From positions 1 to 64,000 of the forward strand of contig CAVUAE010000001.1 in NCBI GenBank assembly GCA_963739395.1: DNA of 64,000 nt, read 5' to 3'. Below, piece after piece: positions 42,476-51,339 of this stretch (within the stretch, counting starts at the first letter, position 1; each line of letters begins with the position of its first letter). Source of the stretch: RBG-13-51-18 sp963739395. GTDB lineage: Bacteria > Chloroflexota > Dehalococcoidia > Dehalococcoidales > RBG-16-60-22. The position numbers were made by a program, and so were the translations under genes. Under the pieces are notes generated by a model. That model worked only from the letters and a program-made list of their open reading frames with translations, had not been told where the DNA came from and searched no databases.

Positions 42476-43401
42476 AATTGTCTTAACCTTGGGTCTAGCT
42501 TATCGCGAATCCAATCGCCCAAGAAGTTACCGGATAACACTACCAAGCCGATACATATACCGGGGAAAGCGGATATCCACCAGGCTCGGTCAAGCTCGGT
42601 CCGGCCGTCGTTCACCATCGAACCCCACGAAGCGGTTGGTGCCGGAATGCCGATACCTAGAAAGCTTAAGGCTGATTCCATCAGTATCATCATGCCAACT
42701 TGCAACGTCATAATGACTATCAACGAATTGACGACATTGGGAAAAATATGCCGGAACATAATACGAAACGACGAAGCGCCGCTGACACGCGCCTGGGCGA
42801 CGAAGTCAGACTGGGTTATTCTCATGGCTTCGCCTCTGATTAAACGGGCATAGGTAGCCCAGCCTAGTATTGATAAAGCAAAGACAACCGTCCAGTAACC
42901 CGGGCCGATGGCGACAGCAAACAACATAGCTAGCAGTAGGCCGGGAAAGGATAAAGCTATATCGGTTACCCTCATGATAAAGCCGTCAATACGCCCCCCT
43001 CTATAACCGGAAATTATCCCCAGTACCGTCCCGATTAGAGCAGTAATGAAAATGGCTAGCAGCGAGATGCTGAGAGATATTCTGGCGCCATAAATGATAC
43101 GGCTTAGGATGTCCCGTCCCAATCTATCGGTCCCGAGGAGGTATGCACTCTTGCCCCCTTCCATAAAAGATGGGGGTGAAAACCTGTCGGCTATCACTAT
43201 CTCATCCGGATCATGGGGCATCAGTCCGACTTTGGGCAAACCTAGCCATGATAGGTCGGCAAATATTGCTATAAAAACCATAATCGCCAGTATTATGGAA
43301 GGGATTATCAGCGTGAGGTTCTGTGCAAGGCGGGTCCGCTTAATAGTCCTGTTGTATTTTCTCCTGGTGATTTCTTCGTAAGTCAATGCAGTGTTTGGCA
43401 T
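42472..43401 (-). CDS. oppC: oligopeptide ABC transporter permease OppC
   Basis: A 309-residue permease with an N-terminal OppC_N span (LIIPSIILAIMVFIAIFADL) and DRLGRDILSRIIYGARISLS. The membrane domain follows with the EAA loop DFVAQARVSGASSFRIMFRH. Six spans are expected. It begins 12 bases after oppB. Confidence 0.92.
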   Translation of the reverse strand: MPNTALTYEEITRRKYNRTIKRTRLAQNLTLIIPSIILAIMVFIAIFADLSWLGLPKVGLMPHDPDEIVIADRFSPPSFMEGGKSAYLLGTDRLGRDILSRIIYGARISLSISLLAIFITALIGTVLGIISGYRGGRIDGFIMRVTDIALSFPGLLLAMLFAVAIGPGYWTVVFALSILGWATYARLIRGEAMRITQSDFVAQARVSGASSFRIMFRHIFPNVVNSLIVIMTLQVGMMILMESALSFLGIGIPAPTASWGSMVNDGRTELDRAWWISAFPGICIGLVVLSGNFLGDWIRDKLDPRLRQL

Positions 43402-43412
43402 GAAATAGTTCC

Positions 43413-44336
43413 TTATGTCATCCGGTATCTAATCTGTGGGTCAATCCAGGCGTAAGAAATATCTACGAGTAGGTTGATTCCGAGGACGAAAATTGCCACT
43501 ACAATAGTAATTGCCTGTACCACGGGGAAATCACGGCTAAAAGTCGTTTCGACCAGCATTCTGCCCATGCCAGGCCAGTTATAAATTTGTTCGGTAATAA
43601 CCGAGCCGGTAATCAGCACCGCGAATATCATACCCGCTACTGTCAGGGGCGATATCAAGGCATTTCTCAAGGCATGTTTCCAGATAACAACCCTTTCGGA
43701 TAATCCCTTGATTCTGGCAAGCTTGATATATTCGCTATCAAGGACATCAAGCATACTGGAACGAACCAAACGCATCATACCCGGCAGTATGAAAAAGACC
43801 ATAGTACCGACCGGCAATACATAATGCATTGGAGTAGCCATACCAGCGACCGGCAGCCATCTTAAATCCACAGAAAAAATTAAAATAGCCATGATAGCGA
43901 CCCAAAAGCCAGGCAAAGCTTGGCCCAATACGGCTATGAACTTTACGCCGTTATCCCAAAAAGAATCACGGTAAGTCGCTGCTAAAATTCCCAGGAGTAA
44001 TGCCAATAGCATGGATAGTATAAAAGCGGGGACGATTAATTTAAGGGTGTTCGGCAGCGCTTGTGCTATTATTTCATTTACGGACCGCTGTTTGAGGATT
44101 GATATGCCGAGGTCGCCATGAAAAAGATCTCCCATGTATATACCGAATTGTTCGCCCCATGATTTATCTAGCCCAAACCGTGCTTTCATAGTTTGAAGTT
44201 GTTCCGCATTCATATTGGGGTTTGCCAACAGTCTCATGGGGTCGCCAGAAGCACGGACGAGGAAAAATACCAATATAATGATACCAAAAAGGGCAAGAAT
44301 GCTTTGCAGAATTCTGATAACTATGAAACGAGCCAT
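43413..44336 (-). CDS. oppB: oligopeptide ABC transporter permease OppB
   Basis: A 307-residue permease. The N terminus FIVIRILQSILALFGIIILV is the first span; the GDLGISIL and EYIKLARIKGLSERVVIWKH (EAA loop) phrases are typical of OppB/DppB. It is separated from oppA by about 195 bases that contain a strong hairpin. Confidence 0.92.
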   Translation of the reverse strand: MARFIVIRILQSILALFGIIILVFFLVRASGDPMRLLANPNMNAEQLQTMKARFGLDKSWGEQFGIYMGDLFHGDLGISILKQRSVNEIIAQALPNTLKLIVPAFILSMLLALLLGILAATYRDSFWDNGVKFIAVLGQALPGFWVAIMAILIFSVDLRWLPVAGMATPMHYVLPVGTMVFFILPGMMRLVRSSMLDVLDSEYIKLARIKGLSERVVIWKHALRNALISPLTVAGMIFAVLITGSVITEQIYNWPGMGRMLVETTFSRDFPVVQAITIVVAIFVLGINLLVDISYAWIDPQIRYRMT

Positions 44337-44462
44337 CTATCTTCTTAACTACCCACTAAAATAATTTATGTCCCATATACCCTGAAATTAAGCTACTTAT
44401 AGAATTATACAGGATAATATACGGGACATCAAATTAAACTTTGGACTATTTACCATGAAGTC

Positions 44463-44494
44463 CCTGGGGGAGGGGATTAATCTCCTCCCCCAGG
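44463..44494 (-). terminator. stem-loop between oppA and oppB
   Basis: A perfect 11-base stem CCTGGGGGAGG/CCTCCCCCAGG with a ten-base loop, no T tract, about 40 bases past the oppA stop. It probably stabilises the oppA message or attenuates read-through, so the binding protein is made in excess over the permeases. Confidence 0.7.
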
Positions 44495-44531
44495 AATCTC
44501 TATTATAGTTTTTAACTCATCCTGTTATTTA

Positions 44532-46154
44532 TTAAGGATGTTGGACACCGTTTAGAGCGTCCCAATAGCTGGTCCAGATTCTACCGGCCCACTTGCCGAG
44601 GGTCTTGGGGTTGTAAACGTATACGTTATCTGTCTCGCAGATACCTATATTGATATATGTGGATTTTACGTATACCATGAAGTCGTTCCAGTATTGCTCG
44701 GCCTTTGCTAAGTCAAGCTCTTTAATAGATTTGTCATAGAGCTCTTTTGCATGTGTGTCGTTACTGACGCAATGAGCGCCGCCGGGGGTAAACATATTGG
44801 CGGCTTGGTATGCGGCGTTAAAGACGGATTGATAGTTCCACATGCCCATCCAGCCTACGTTAGGGTCGCCTTCTTTTATCGGCGCACCGAAGAAACCTTG
44901 GAAGATATAACCAGCGGCAACAGTCAAGTCGACAACTTCCACTTTAATCTGAAGGCCGACAGCCTTCCAGTAGCTATCGAGCAGCAGTGCTAAGTCCTGT
45001 CCACCTGCAAAGCCCATGAAGCTGGTTGTAAAGATATGGATTTCCGGGTCAGAGTAAGCGGCGGGATAGTTGGCTTCTTTCAGTAAATCCTTGGCTTTCT
45101 GGACATCATACGGATCGCCTTTCAAAGCATCGCTCCATCCGTAACACCCAGGATACATATAGAACTGGGCATCTGGTGAGGCGTAACCCGCAAAGATGGT
45201 CTTGCATATCTCATCGCGGTTGAGGGCGTAGGACATAGCCTGGCGGACTTTAACATTTCCCACAGGTCCGGCATCTGGTAACCAGGAACCCTGGAAGAAT
45301 ACGCTGCACGTGCCGGGGGGTAGAATTTTTTCTACGGCGAATCCTTCGTCTAACAAGCCTTTAATGCGGTCATTATCTACCGCGGCTATATCAACATCGC
45401 CTGTCTTGAGCATGGAGATACGGGTAGCCAACTCAGGTACCATGAGTTCTACGTAATACTGGTAGTAAGGTACTTCATCAGGTAGCCAGTAGTCGGTATT
45501 GGCTTCTAATGTTATCTTCTGTTTCGAGACGAGTTCCTTGAATTTCCATGGCCCGGAGCCAATTGGGGCTTTGCGGAACTCGTCCTGGCCTAGTGTTTCG
45601 AAGTATTTCTTAGGCAGGATACGCGTCCAGCAGAAAGCAATAGCCTGGGCTGGTTCGGGGTATTTGCTGACGAACTGGTAGGTGTAGTCATCAATGACGG
45701 TAGAACTAACCTTGTTGTAGCCGTCGCTGATGTATTTAGACCACGGGTTGCTTGATTGACTCATATCGCCGAAGCGGTCGACCGAGAACTTAACATCGGC
45801 GGCAGTGAGTGGGTCGCCGTTATGGAATTTAATACCTTGATGGATTTTGAATGTCCAAGTTAAACCATCAGGGCTGACCGTATAGCTATCGGCTACTCCA
45901 GGAACATACTTGTTGTCTTTAGACCACCGAATTAGGGAGTCATAAAACATCCAGCCCCAAAGGGATTCCTGGTAGATCGGGTCGGTCGACTCATAGCCGA
46001 AGTCGGGTATGGCCATGGTTATTGTGCCGGTAGGCGCCGCATGAGATGAGCCTACTGAGGTTCTCGTTAGCGTTGAGCCTCCGCCACCGCAGCTGGTGAA
46101 TAGCATAGCTGCTGCGAGTATGACAAACAGAGAAATAATTAACCCTTTCTTCAT
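44532..46154 (-). CDS. oppA: oligopeptide-binding lipoprotein OppA (SBP family 5)
   Basis: A 540-residue extracellular solute receptor. Signal peptide with lipobox FTSC, then a Gly/Ser linker. Typical family-5 phrases include YTVSPDGLTWTFKIHQGIKF, HNGDPLTAADVKFSVDRFGD, ISMLKTGDVDIA and VKVRQAMSYALNRDEICKTI. It captures peptides or related ligands for OppBCDF. AAGGAGG lies before the ATG. First gene of the operon. Confidence 0.92.
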   Translation of the reverse strand: MKKGLIISLFVILAAAMLFTSCGGGGSTLTRTSVGSSHAAPTGTITMAIPDFGYESTDPIYQESLWGWMFYDSLIRWSKDNKYVPGVADSYTVSPDGLTWTFKIHQGIKFHNGDPLTAADVKFSVDRFGDMSQSSNPWSKYISDGYNKVSSTVIDDYTYQFVSKYPEPAQAIAFCWTRILPKKYFETLGQDEFRKAPIGSGPWKFKELVSKQKITLEANTDYWLPDEVPYYQYYVELMVPELATRISMLKTGDVDIAAVDNDRIKGLLDEGFAVEKILPPGTCSVFFQGSWLPDAGPVGNVKVRQAMSYALNRDEICKTIFAGYASPDAQFYMYPGCYGWSDALKGDPYDVQKAKDLLKEANYPAAYSDPEIHIFTTSFMGFAGGQDLALLLDSYWKAVGLQIKVEVVDLTVAAGYIFQGFFGAPIKEGDPNVGWMGMWNYQSVFNAAYQAANMFTPGGAHCVSNDTHAKELYDKSIKELDLAKAEQYWNDFMVYVKSTYINIGICETDNVYVYNPKTLGKWAGRIWTSYWDALNGVQHP

Positions 46155-46464
46155 TCTTTCCTCCTTAAAAATTTTGGCGTGCGATTAATAATAATATTTT
46201 TATCTACTATTCTCAACCTCCCCTGTTTTTAATTTTCGGGTCTATATTATTTAGCTATTAAAACACGAACAGAATCACCCGTCTTCCGGCGTGCGAGAAA
46301 AACTTGGAAATCTGGATTTTCAATTACTATAATCTATATTCGCGTAAATGTCAACTAAATTTCATATTACTTTAATGTAATTAGTAAAAATTTGAATACA
46401 CAATACAGCAAAATCGTAAAATACGGACAGTTAATAGGCTAAAAATTACTAATATGCAAACAAT
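46155..46464. other. 310-bp AT-rich gap upstream of oppA
   Basis: Holds the oppA promoter (46326-46354) and a long 5' leader of roughly 160 bases. The 9-mer GGCGTGCGA occurs twice (near 46174 and 46289) within it, meaning unknown. No gene is visible. Confidence 0.5.
46326..46354 (-). promoter_or_regulatory. sigma70-type promoter of oppA
   Basis: On the minus strand: -35 TTGACA (46354-46349), 17-base spacer, -10 TATAGT (46331-46326). Confidence 0.65.
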
Positions 46465-46541
46465 TGGCGACCCCGGGGGGATTTGAACCCCCGATCTCCA
46501 CCGTGACAGGGTGGCATGTTAGACCGCTACACCACGGGGCC
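46465..46541 (-). tRNA. tRNA-Asp (anticodon GTC)
   Basis: Full cloverleaf on the minus strand. The acceptor GGCCCCG pairs with CGGGGTC, with discriminator G and encoded CCA. The anticodon stem CCACC/GGTGG holds the loop CTGTCAC (GTC). The T arm contains GGTTCAAATCC. Confidence 0.95.
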
Positions 46542-46644
46542 ATGCTTTAAAAAGTCTAGCAAAGCGGGCATATCGTGTCAAGAAAATTAACAAATTTTGA
46601 TACTTATGGAATCCTTGATGAAATCTGTTTGCCAAATTCTGGTG

Positions 46645-46674
46645 TTGTCTATGTTAAATGGTATATGGTATAAT
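46645..46674 (+). promoter_or_regulatory. promoter of rpsF-ssb-rpsR
   Basis: -35 TTGTCT (46645-46650), 18-base spacer, -10 TATAAT (46669-46674) preceded by TGG; about 28 bases to the GTG start of rpsF. Confidence 0.6.
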
Positions 46675-46702
46675 AACATAAAATTTGTTAAGGAATTAAA
46701 AA

Positions 46703-47032
46703 GTGGCAAAAAAGAAAACGGAACAAAAAGTAGAAGATAAAAAATCTAACGAATATGAACTAGTATATATTCTTAATCCGGAATTATCCGATGAAGCACT
46801 GGAAAGCAGGATTAATAATATAAGTCAGTTTATCACCAGTAAGGAAGGCGTTATCGACGGCGTGGATAAATGGGGGAAGAAGAAATTAGCTTATCCTTTG
46901 AAGCACTTTCTTGAAGGTGATTATGTATTAACAAAATTCAAGATAAATCCGGTGCAATGTAAAGAACTCGAAGCAAACCTGCGTATTTCGGAAGATGTCA
47001 TTAGGCATCTTTTAATAAAAGTCGGCAGTTAG
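46703..47032 (+). CDS. rpsF: 30S ribosomal protein S6
   Basis: A 109-residue protein starting at GTG behind AAGGA. The S6 fold is recognisable from NEYELVYILNPELSDEALES, WGKKKLAYPLKHFLEGDYVL and the C-terminal LRISEDVIRHLLIK. It binds S18 in the small-subunit platform; rpsR is two genes downstream. The N-terminal Lys/Glu-rich extension (KKKTEQKVEDKKS) is longer than in E. coli. Confidence 0.95.
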   Translation: MAKKKTEQKVEDKKSNEYELVYILNPELSDEALESRINNISQFITSKEGVIDGVDKWGKKKLAYPLKHFLEGDYVLTKFKINPVQCKELEANLRISEDVIRHLLIKVGS

Positions 47033-47076
47033 ATAAAATTCCAGCTCGTGAGTTTTAGCGGAGAGGTGAAGAGGCG

Positions 47077-47484
47077 ATGCCGAGTCTAAACAAAGTGACG
47101 ATAATAGGGAATGTGGGTAATGAACCAGAAATGCGTTTCACCCCCAACGGAAAACCGGTAACGTCTTTTTCTGTGGCTACCAACTGGGTTTATACTACTC
47201 CCGAAGGAGAACGTCGCCAGGAAACAGAGTGGTTTAATGTAGTCGCCTGGAACCGTCTCGCCGAACAGTGTAATCAGTTTCTCGCAAAGGGCAAACTTGT
47301 TTATGCCGAAGGCAGAATACATACCAGAAACTGGGAAGGGCAAGACGGTCAGAGCCATTCTAAGATGGAGGTAATCGCCAACAGGGTTATCTTCCTCGAT
47401 AAAAAGCCTGCTGGCGCTCTAACCGATGAAAAAACGGAAGACGTTACTTCGGCAGAGATGGAACCGGAAGACCTACCGTTTTAA
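47077..47484 (+). CDS. ssb: single-stranded DNA-binding protein
   Basis: A 135-residue protein with an OB fold (LNKVTIIGNVGNEPEMRFTP, EWFNVVAWNRLAEQCNQFLA, KLVYAEGRIHTRNWEG). An acidic tail ends EPEDLPF, the usual interaction tip for replication and repair proteins. It lies between rpsF and rpsR, the common bacterial order. Confidence 0.95.
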   Translation: MPSLNKVTIIGNVGNEPEMRFTPNGKPVTSFSVATNWVYTTPEGERRQETEWFNVVAWNRLAEQCNQFLAKGKLVYAEGRIHTRNWEGQDGQSHSKMEVIANRVIFLDKKPAGALTDEKTEDVTSAEMEPEDLPF

Positions 47485-47526
47485 TATTATAAAAAAATTT
47501 AGTAATTTAAATAGATTGAGGAGAGA

Positions 47527-47814
47527 ATGACGCAATCAAGAGATGGCAGAACCCGTAGACCAACACGATCGAAATATATCCCAAAACGTAAAATATGTTT
47601 GTTCTGCCGCGATAAAATTAAATATATCGACTACAAAGACCCAGCCAAGCTGCGACCTTATATAACCGATAGGGGCAAAATCTCGCCACGCCGTAAAAGC
47701 GGCACCTGCGCCAAACACCAGCGCGCCCTGGCTACGGCAATCAAACGGGCGCGACATCTCGCTTTGTTACCGTTTGTTGGAACTCATACGCAAAAAACTG
47801 GCTCAGCTGGATAG
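47527..47814 (+). CDS. rpsR: 30S ribosomal protein S18
   Basis: A 95-residue protein with the S18 core ICLFCRDKIKYIDYKDPAKL then RPYITDRGKISPRRKSGTCA, and KHQRALATAIKRARHLALLP. It binds 16S rRNA with S6. A GAGGAGA site precedes the ATG. The N terminus is Arg-rich. Confidence 0.96.
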   Translation: MTQSRDGRTRRPTRSKYIPKRKICLFCRDKIKYIDYKDPAKLRPYITDRGKISPRRKSGTCAKHQRALATAIKRARHLALLPFVGTHTQKTGSAG

Positions 47815-47851
47815 GCGGCAGATAAACTAAAGATAATTGATGCCATATTAT

Positions 47852-47880
47852 TTTACCCCCATTAATTTTTAGAGTATAAT
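47852..47880 (+). promoter_or_regulatory. promoter of rpmH-rnpA
   Basis: -35 TTTACC (47852-47857), 17-base spacer, -10 TATAAT (47875-47880), 11 bases before the GTG start of rpmH, so the leader would be very short. Confidence 0.5.
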
Positions 47881-47891
47881 AGGGAGTTAAA

Positions 47892-48032
47892 GTGCCTAAA
47901 AGAACTTATCAACCAAAGAGTATACCCAGAAAGCGTGAACACGGTTTCTTAAAAAGAATGAGTACACGCGGCGGTCGGGATGTCCTTAAAGCCAGGAGAC
48001 TAAAAGGACGTAAAAAATTAACCGTCGTTTAA
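47892..48032 (+). CDS. rpmH: 50S ribosomal protein L34
   Basis: A 46-residue protein starting at GTG. It reads KRTYQPKSIPRKREHGFLKR then MSTRGGRDVLKARRLKGRKK, the canonical L34 pattern. Its stop codon overlaps the ATG of rnpA (TAATG). It is part of the conserved replication-origin-type cluster rpmH-rnpA-yidD-yidC-khpB, although no dnaA is seen here. Confidence 0.96.
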   Translation: MPKRTYQPKSIPRKREHGFLKRMSTRGGRDVLKARRLKGRKKLTVV

Positions 48033-48427
48033 TGGTTCAACCAATTGAACGATATGGGGTAGTTGTGAGGGGAGAGCGTTATCTTAGAAAGAATAGCCAG
48101 TTCGGCTTGGTTTATGATAAAGGCAAATCCTGTGCAGGTAAAGAAATCGTCCTTAAAGCCTTATCAAACGGGTCAAACTTATCAAGATTCGGCTTTGTCG
48201 TCAGCCGCCGTCTGGGGAAAGCAGTAGTAAGAAATCGTATTAAAAGACGCCTGCGTGAAATAACCAGACAAACACAAGTTAAGCCTGGTTGGGATATTAT
48301 CCTCATCGCTCGTACCCCCGCAGTAACGATGGATTATACAAACTTAGAAAAATCGATTAGAAAATTACTGCTTAAAGCAGATTTGATTGTAGGAGAAAAT
48401 GAAGGCAATCGCCTTAGTACTAATTAA
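48032..48427 (+). CDS. rnpA: ribonuclease P protein component
   Basis: A 131-residue basic protein that assists the RNase P ribozyme in tRNA 5' maturation. Signature SRFGFVVSRRLGKAVVRNRI then KRRLREITRQTQ. It overlaps rpmH by one base and yidD by 29 bases. The ATG at 48032 is used here; a GTG in frame a little downstream is also possible. Confidence 0.93.
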   Translation: MVQPIERYGVVVRGERYLRKNSQFGLVYDKGKSCAGKEIVLKALSNGSNLSRFGFVVSRRLGKAVVRNRIKRRLREITRQTQVKPGWDIILIARTPAVTMDYTNLEKSIRKLLLKADLIVGENEGNRLSTN

Positions 48428-48614
48428 ATTTTATCAGAACACCTGGTCGAAGATAATGCCGCCAGCCTGCCGCTTTGCGCCCACCTGTTCCCAATATACA
48501 TTCGAAGCGATAGAGAGATTTGGCATTTTCAAAGGGATAGCGCTGGGTATTCGGCGAATCGCACGCTGCCATCCCTTAAACCCCGGCGGTTATGACCCTG
48601 TACCTGAAAAATAG
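48399..48614 (+). CDS. yidD: membrane insertion efficiency factor YidD
   Basis: A 71-residue protein with the diagnostic PPACRFAPTCSQYTFEAIER then GIRRIARCHPLNPGGYDPVP. It assists YidC-dependent membrane insertion. It overlaps rnpA and precedes the PQQ lipoprotein and yidC. Confidence 0.94.
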   Translation: MKAIALVLIKFYQNTWSKIMPPACRFAPTCSQYTFEAIERFGIFKGIALGIRRIARCHPLNPGGYDPVPEK

Positions 48615-48739
48615 TCGTTTTAAGGCAACGGTGGAGAATACGGTGATACTAAAGAAAATTAAAATAGCCGGTATGATAGCCCTCTTGATAGGCGCTATTT
48701 TAGCTATCGGAATATGTCGGTTTTAGCTGTGTCAGCGGT

Positions 48740-49810
48740 ATGGCAGCCATAGGTTGGTCCGGCGGAACAGTAAGTAATGATGTTCTCTACGTCGGCTCCA
48801 TGGAAGGCCGTCTCGCTGCCTACAATATAAACGACCAGAGTCGTCAATGGGCCGAACCCCTTAAAACAGCCTCGCAAGGTGGCTTATTCGGTTGTTCCTC
48901 TTTATTAAGCTGTGGTGGTGGCACTACCAGAGTGCCTATTTATGGTACACCGGTTGTCTCTGGTAACCTTGTCTACATCGCCGGGTATAACGGTAAGATA
49001 TATGCCTACAATACTGGCAATCTAGCCTCGAGATGGATTTTCCCCCGCGATGGATTTCTTAATACGATTGTCGGTGGTCTTGTTATCGACCAGAACAAAC
49101 TATTCTTTGGCTGCACCGACGGATATATATATTGCCTCGATGCTACTACAGGAGATTTGCTTAGCCAATACAAGACCGGCGATAAAATTTGGGGCACGCC
49201 GACCGTGGCTGATGGCGTCTTATATATGGGTTCATTTGATAAAATATTATATGCATTCGATACCACAAGTCTTACGTTAAAATGGACTTTTCCGACCCAG
49301 GGTTCTATCTTCGCCAAACCACTGGTGCATAACGGTGTCGTTTATATCGGGTCTTTTGATAAAACACTTTATGCCATCAATGCCGCTGATGGTAAGCAAA
49401 AATGGCAATACATGGCGACCAACTGGTTCTGGACGCAGCCAATAATCGTCGGTGATGTTGTTTACGCTGGCTGTCTTGATGGAATTATCTACGCTCTAAA
49501 TATTAATACCGGCGAAGCAATTAAAATATTTGATATACCAGTATTATTAAACATGTCCAGGAGTGGTTTAGTATCGCAGCCTGTTGTGGTGGATAAGTAC
49601 GTTATCTTCGCCACACAAAGTGGCGTCATTTATAAAATAGATACGACTTCTCAAGAAATTTCGAAGATTGTTGAGCTTACCGGCGGTATCGATGGACCGC
49701 TAATGGCATATAAAGGGATTATCTACTTCCAGACCCAGGATATAGCCATGCAGCGTATCGATATCGCTACCGGCGCTTTGTTACCGTCAATATCGTTATT
49801 ATCGGGGTAG
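48740..49810 (+). CDS. PQQ-repeat beta-propeller lipoprotein (signal peptide out of frame)
   Basis: A 356-residue beta-propeller with repeated blades such as GVLYMGSFDKILYAFDTTSL, GVVYIGSFDKTLYAINAADG and DVVYAGCLDGIIYALNINTG. A signal sequence and lipobox-like GFSCVSG lie immediately upstream but are split across two frames. VILKKIKIAGMIALLIGAIL (from GTG 48631 or 48643) ends at a stop at 48724, and the propeller frame contains FSCVSGM just before 48740. One base near 48714 therefore appears extra. Restored, the gene is an exported lipoprotein of about 390 residues. It sits between yidD and yidC. BamB-like assembly factors have this fold, so a role in protein export or the cell envelope is plausible. 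Confidence 0.85.
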   Translation: MAAIGWSGGTVSNDVLYVGSMEGRLAAYNINDQSRQWAEPLKTASQGGLFGCSSLLSCGGGTTRVPIYGTPVVSGNLVYIAGYNGKIYAYNTGNLASRWIFPRDGFLNTIVGGLVIDQNKLFFGCTDGYIYCLDATTGDLLSQYKTGDKIWGTPTVADGVLYMGSFDKILYAFDTTSLTLKWTFPTQGSIFAKPLVHNGVVYIGSFDKTLYAINAADGKQKWQYMATNWFWTQPIIVGDVVYAGCLDGIIYALNINTGEAIKIFDIPVLLNMSRSGLVSQPVVVDKYVIFATQSGVIYKIDTTSQEISKIVELTGGIDGPLMAYKGIIYFQTQDIAMQRIDIATGALLPSISLLSG

Positions 49811-49816
49811 TATAAA

Positions 49817-50731
49817 TTGAACATTTGGGAACTTATAATACAGCAGCCTTTAACTAATGTCCTCATCGTCATTTCTCATGCCTTTGGGGGCAATTTCGGC
49901 GTTGCTATTATAATTTTAACCATCATCGTTAATCTGGCTTTACTGCCTTTAACTTTAAGCCAGATAAAAACCTCTAAAAAGATGATGGAACTGCAGCCAA
50001 AACTCGCCGAGATGCAAAAGAAATTCGGTAAAGACCGCCAGAGACTCGCCCAGGAGCAGATGAAGCTTTATAAAGAGTCCGGCGTCAAACCAGCTGGCTG
50101 TGCCTTACAAATGTTTATCCAGATGCCGGTATGGATTGCCCTCTACCAATCGATTGTGCTGTCTCTAGCCGCTGTACCGGAAGGTCTCCTTAACCTCTCC
50201 AGATATCTCTACCCCTGGGATGTTATTTATTCCTCAATACCGATGAATCCTTACTTCCTGGGTATGGACCTATCGCAAACTAATTATATCCTCGCTGTCC
50301 TCGTCGGCGTATCCATGTGGGTCCAGCAGAAAATGTCCACGATGCCTACTGACGACCCTCGGACGTCTTCACAAAACTCTATGATGACCTGGATGATGCC
50401 GATACTGTTTGTGTTAATGTCTTTATCCTTCCCCAGCGGCTTGGCTCTTTACTGGGTTGTTAATAGTTTATTCCGTATCGTCTTACAATATCGTATGACT
50501 GGTTGGGGAATGTTGCGTCGGCGAACGGCGGCTGAAACCGAAGCTTCTAAGAAATACGTTAAATTTGATACGCCTGAAGAGAAAAAATTACTATTAAAAG
50601 ATAAAGATGGTCAAATAATAGTCACTGATAAAGAATCTTTAAAGAAAAGCCAGAAACCGAGCTTATTTGATAGATTCAAGTTCTCTAAAGGTAAGGATAA
50701 AGACCAGCAGGACGATAATAATTCAGGTTAA
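49817..50731 (+). CDS. yidC: membrane protein insertase YidC
   Basis: A 304-residue insertase starting at TTG. It has the conserved cytosolic loop and helices AIIILTIIVNLALLPLTLSQ, KLAEMQKKFGKDRQRLAQEQ, PAGCALQMFIQMPVWIALYQ, and the hydrophilic groove and final spans with PSGLALYWVVNSLFRIVLQY. It lacks the large periplasmic domain of E. coli YidC, as expected outside Proteobacteria. The tail is Lys-rich, as in Gram-positive-type homologues, and may bind ribosomes. Confidence 0.95.
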   Translation: MNIWELIIQQPLTNVLIVISHAFGGNFGVAIIILTIIVNLALLPLTLSQIKTSKKMMELQPKLAEMQKKFGKDRQRLAQEQMKLYKESGVKPAGCALQMFIQMPVWIALYQSIVLSLAAVPEGLLNLSRYLYPWDVIYSSIPMNPYFLGMDLSQTNYILAVLVGVSMWVQQKMSTMPTDDPRTSSQNSMMTWMMPILFVLMSLSFPSGLALYWVVNSLFRIVLQYRMTGWGMLRRRTAAETEASKKYVKFDTPEEKKLLLKDKDGQIIVTDKESLKKSQKPSLFDRFKFSKGKDKDQQDDNNSG

Positions 50732-50754
50732 TATCTAATGCAGGTTGAATAATA

Positions 50755-51264
50755 ATGGGCATGACGGAAAGTCAACAAAAAATCTATGATGCTACCAAGG
50801 AAGTGCTGGAAACCATTCTATCCTTAATGGGCTTAGTTGGCAAGGTGCACCCTTCTGACGAATTCACAACAACCGATGAAAATGGCGAGCTAACGTCCAT
50901 CGGTCTCAATATCGAAGGGGAAAACCTCGGTATCTTAATCGGTCACCGCGGCCAAACCATGGTTTCTTTACAGTATATCGTACGGCTGATAATGTCTCAC
51001 AAAATGCAGGTCCAATTGCCCATCGTTCTTGACGTCGAAGGTTATAAACAGCGACGCTGTGAGGGATTGCGCCTGCTGGCGACGCGACTTGCCGAGCAGG
51101 TAAAGAACAGGAAAACACCCTTTACGATGGAACCGATGTCCGCCTTCGAGCGGCGTATTATCCACATTACTTTAGCCAATCACCCGGATGTCATTACCGA
51201 AAGTACTGGTTTCGGCGAAGGACGCAAGGTTGTCATTACCCCTAAAACCCTCCCGCAGAACTAA
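50755..51264 (+). CDS. khpB: KH-R3H RNA-binding protein KhpB (Jag-like)
   Basis: A 169-residue RNA-binding protein. The KH domain contains GENLGILIGHRGQTMVSLQY and the R3H domain EPMSAFERRIIHITLANHPD, followed by TESTGFGEGRKVVITP. It lacks the N-terminal Jag_N domain found in Firmicutes. It is the usual partner downstream of yidC. Confidence 0.93.
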   Translation: MGMTESQQKIYDATKEVLETILSLMGLVGKVHPSDEFTTTDENGELTSIGLNIEGENLGILIGHRGQTMVSLQYIVRLIMSHKMQVQLPIVLDVEGYKQRRCEGLRLLATRLAEQVKNRKTPFTMEPMSAFERRIIHITLANHPDVITESTGFGEGRKVVITPKTLPQN

Positions 51265-51339
51265 TACTTTTACAAAATCCTTCTCACTCTCTCCTTGCTT
51301 TTACCCCTCACTTATGTTAATCTTTATCTGTTAAAGGCT

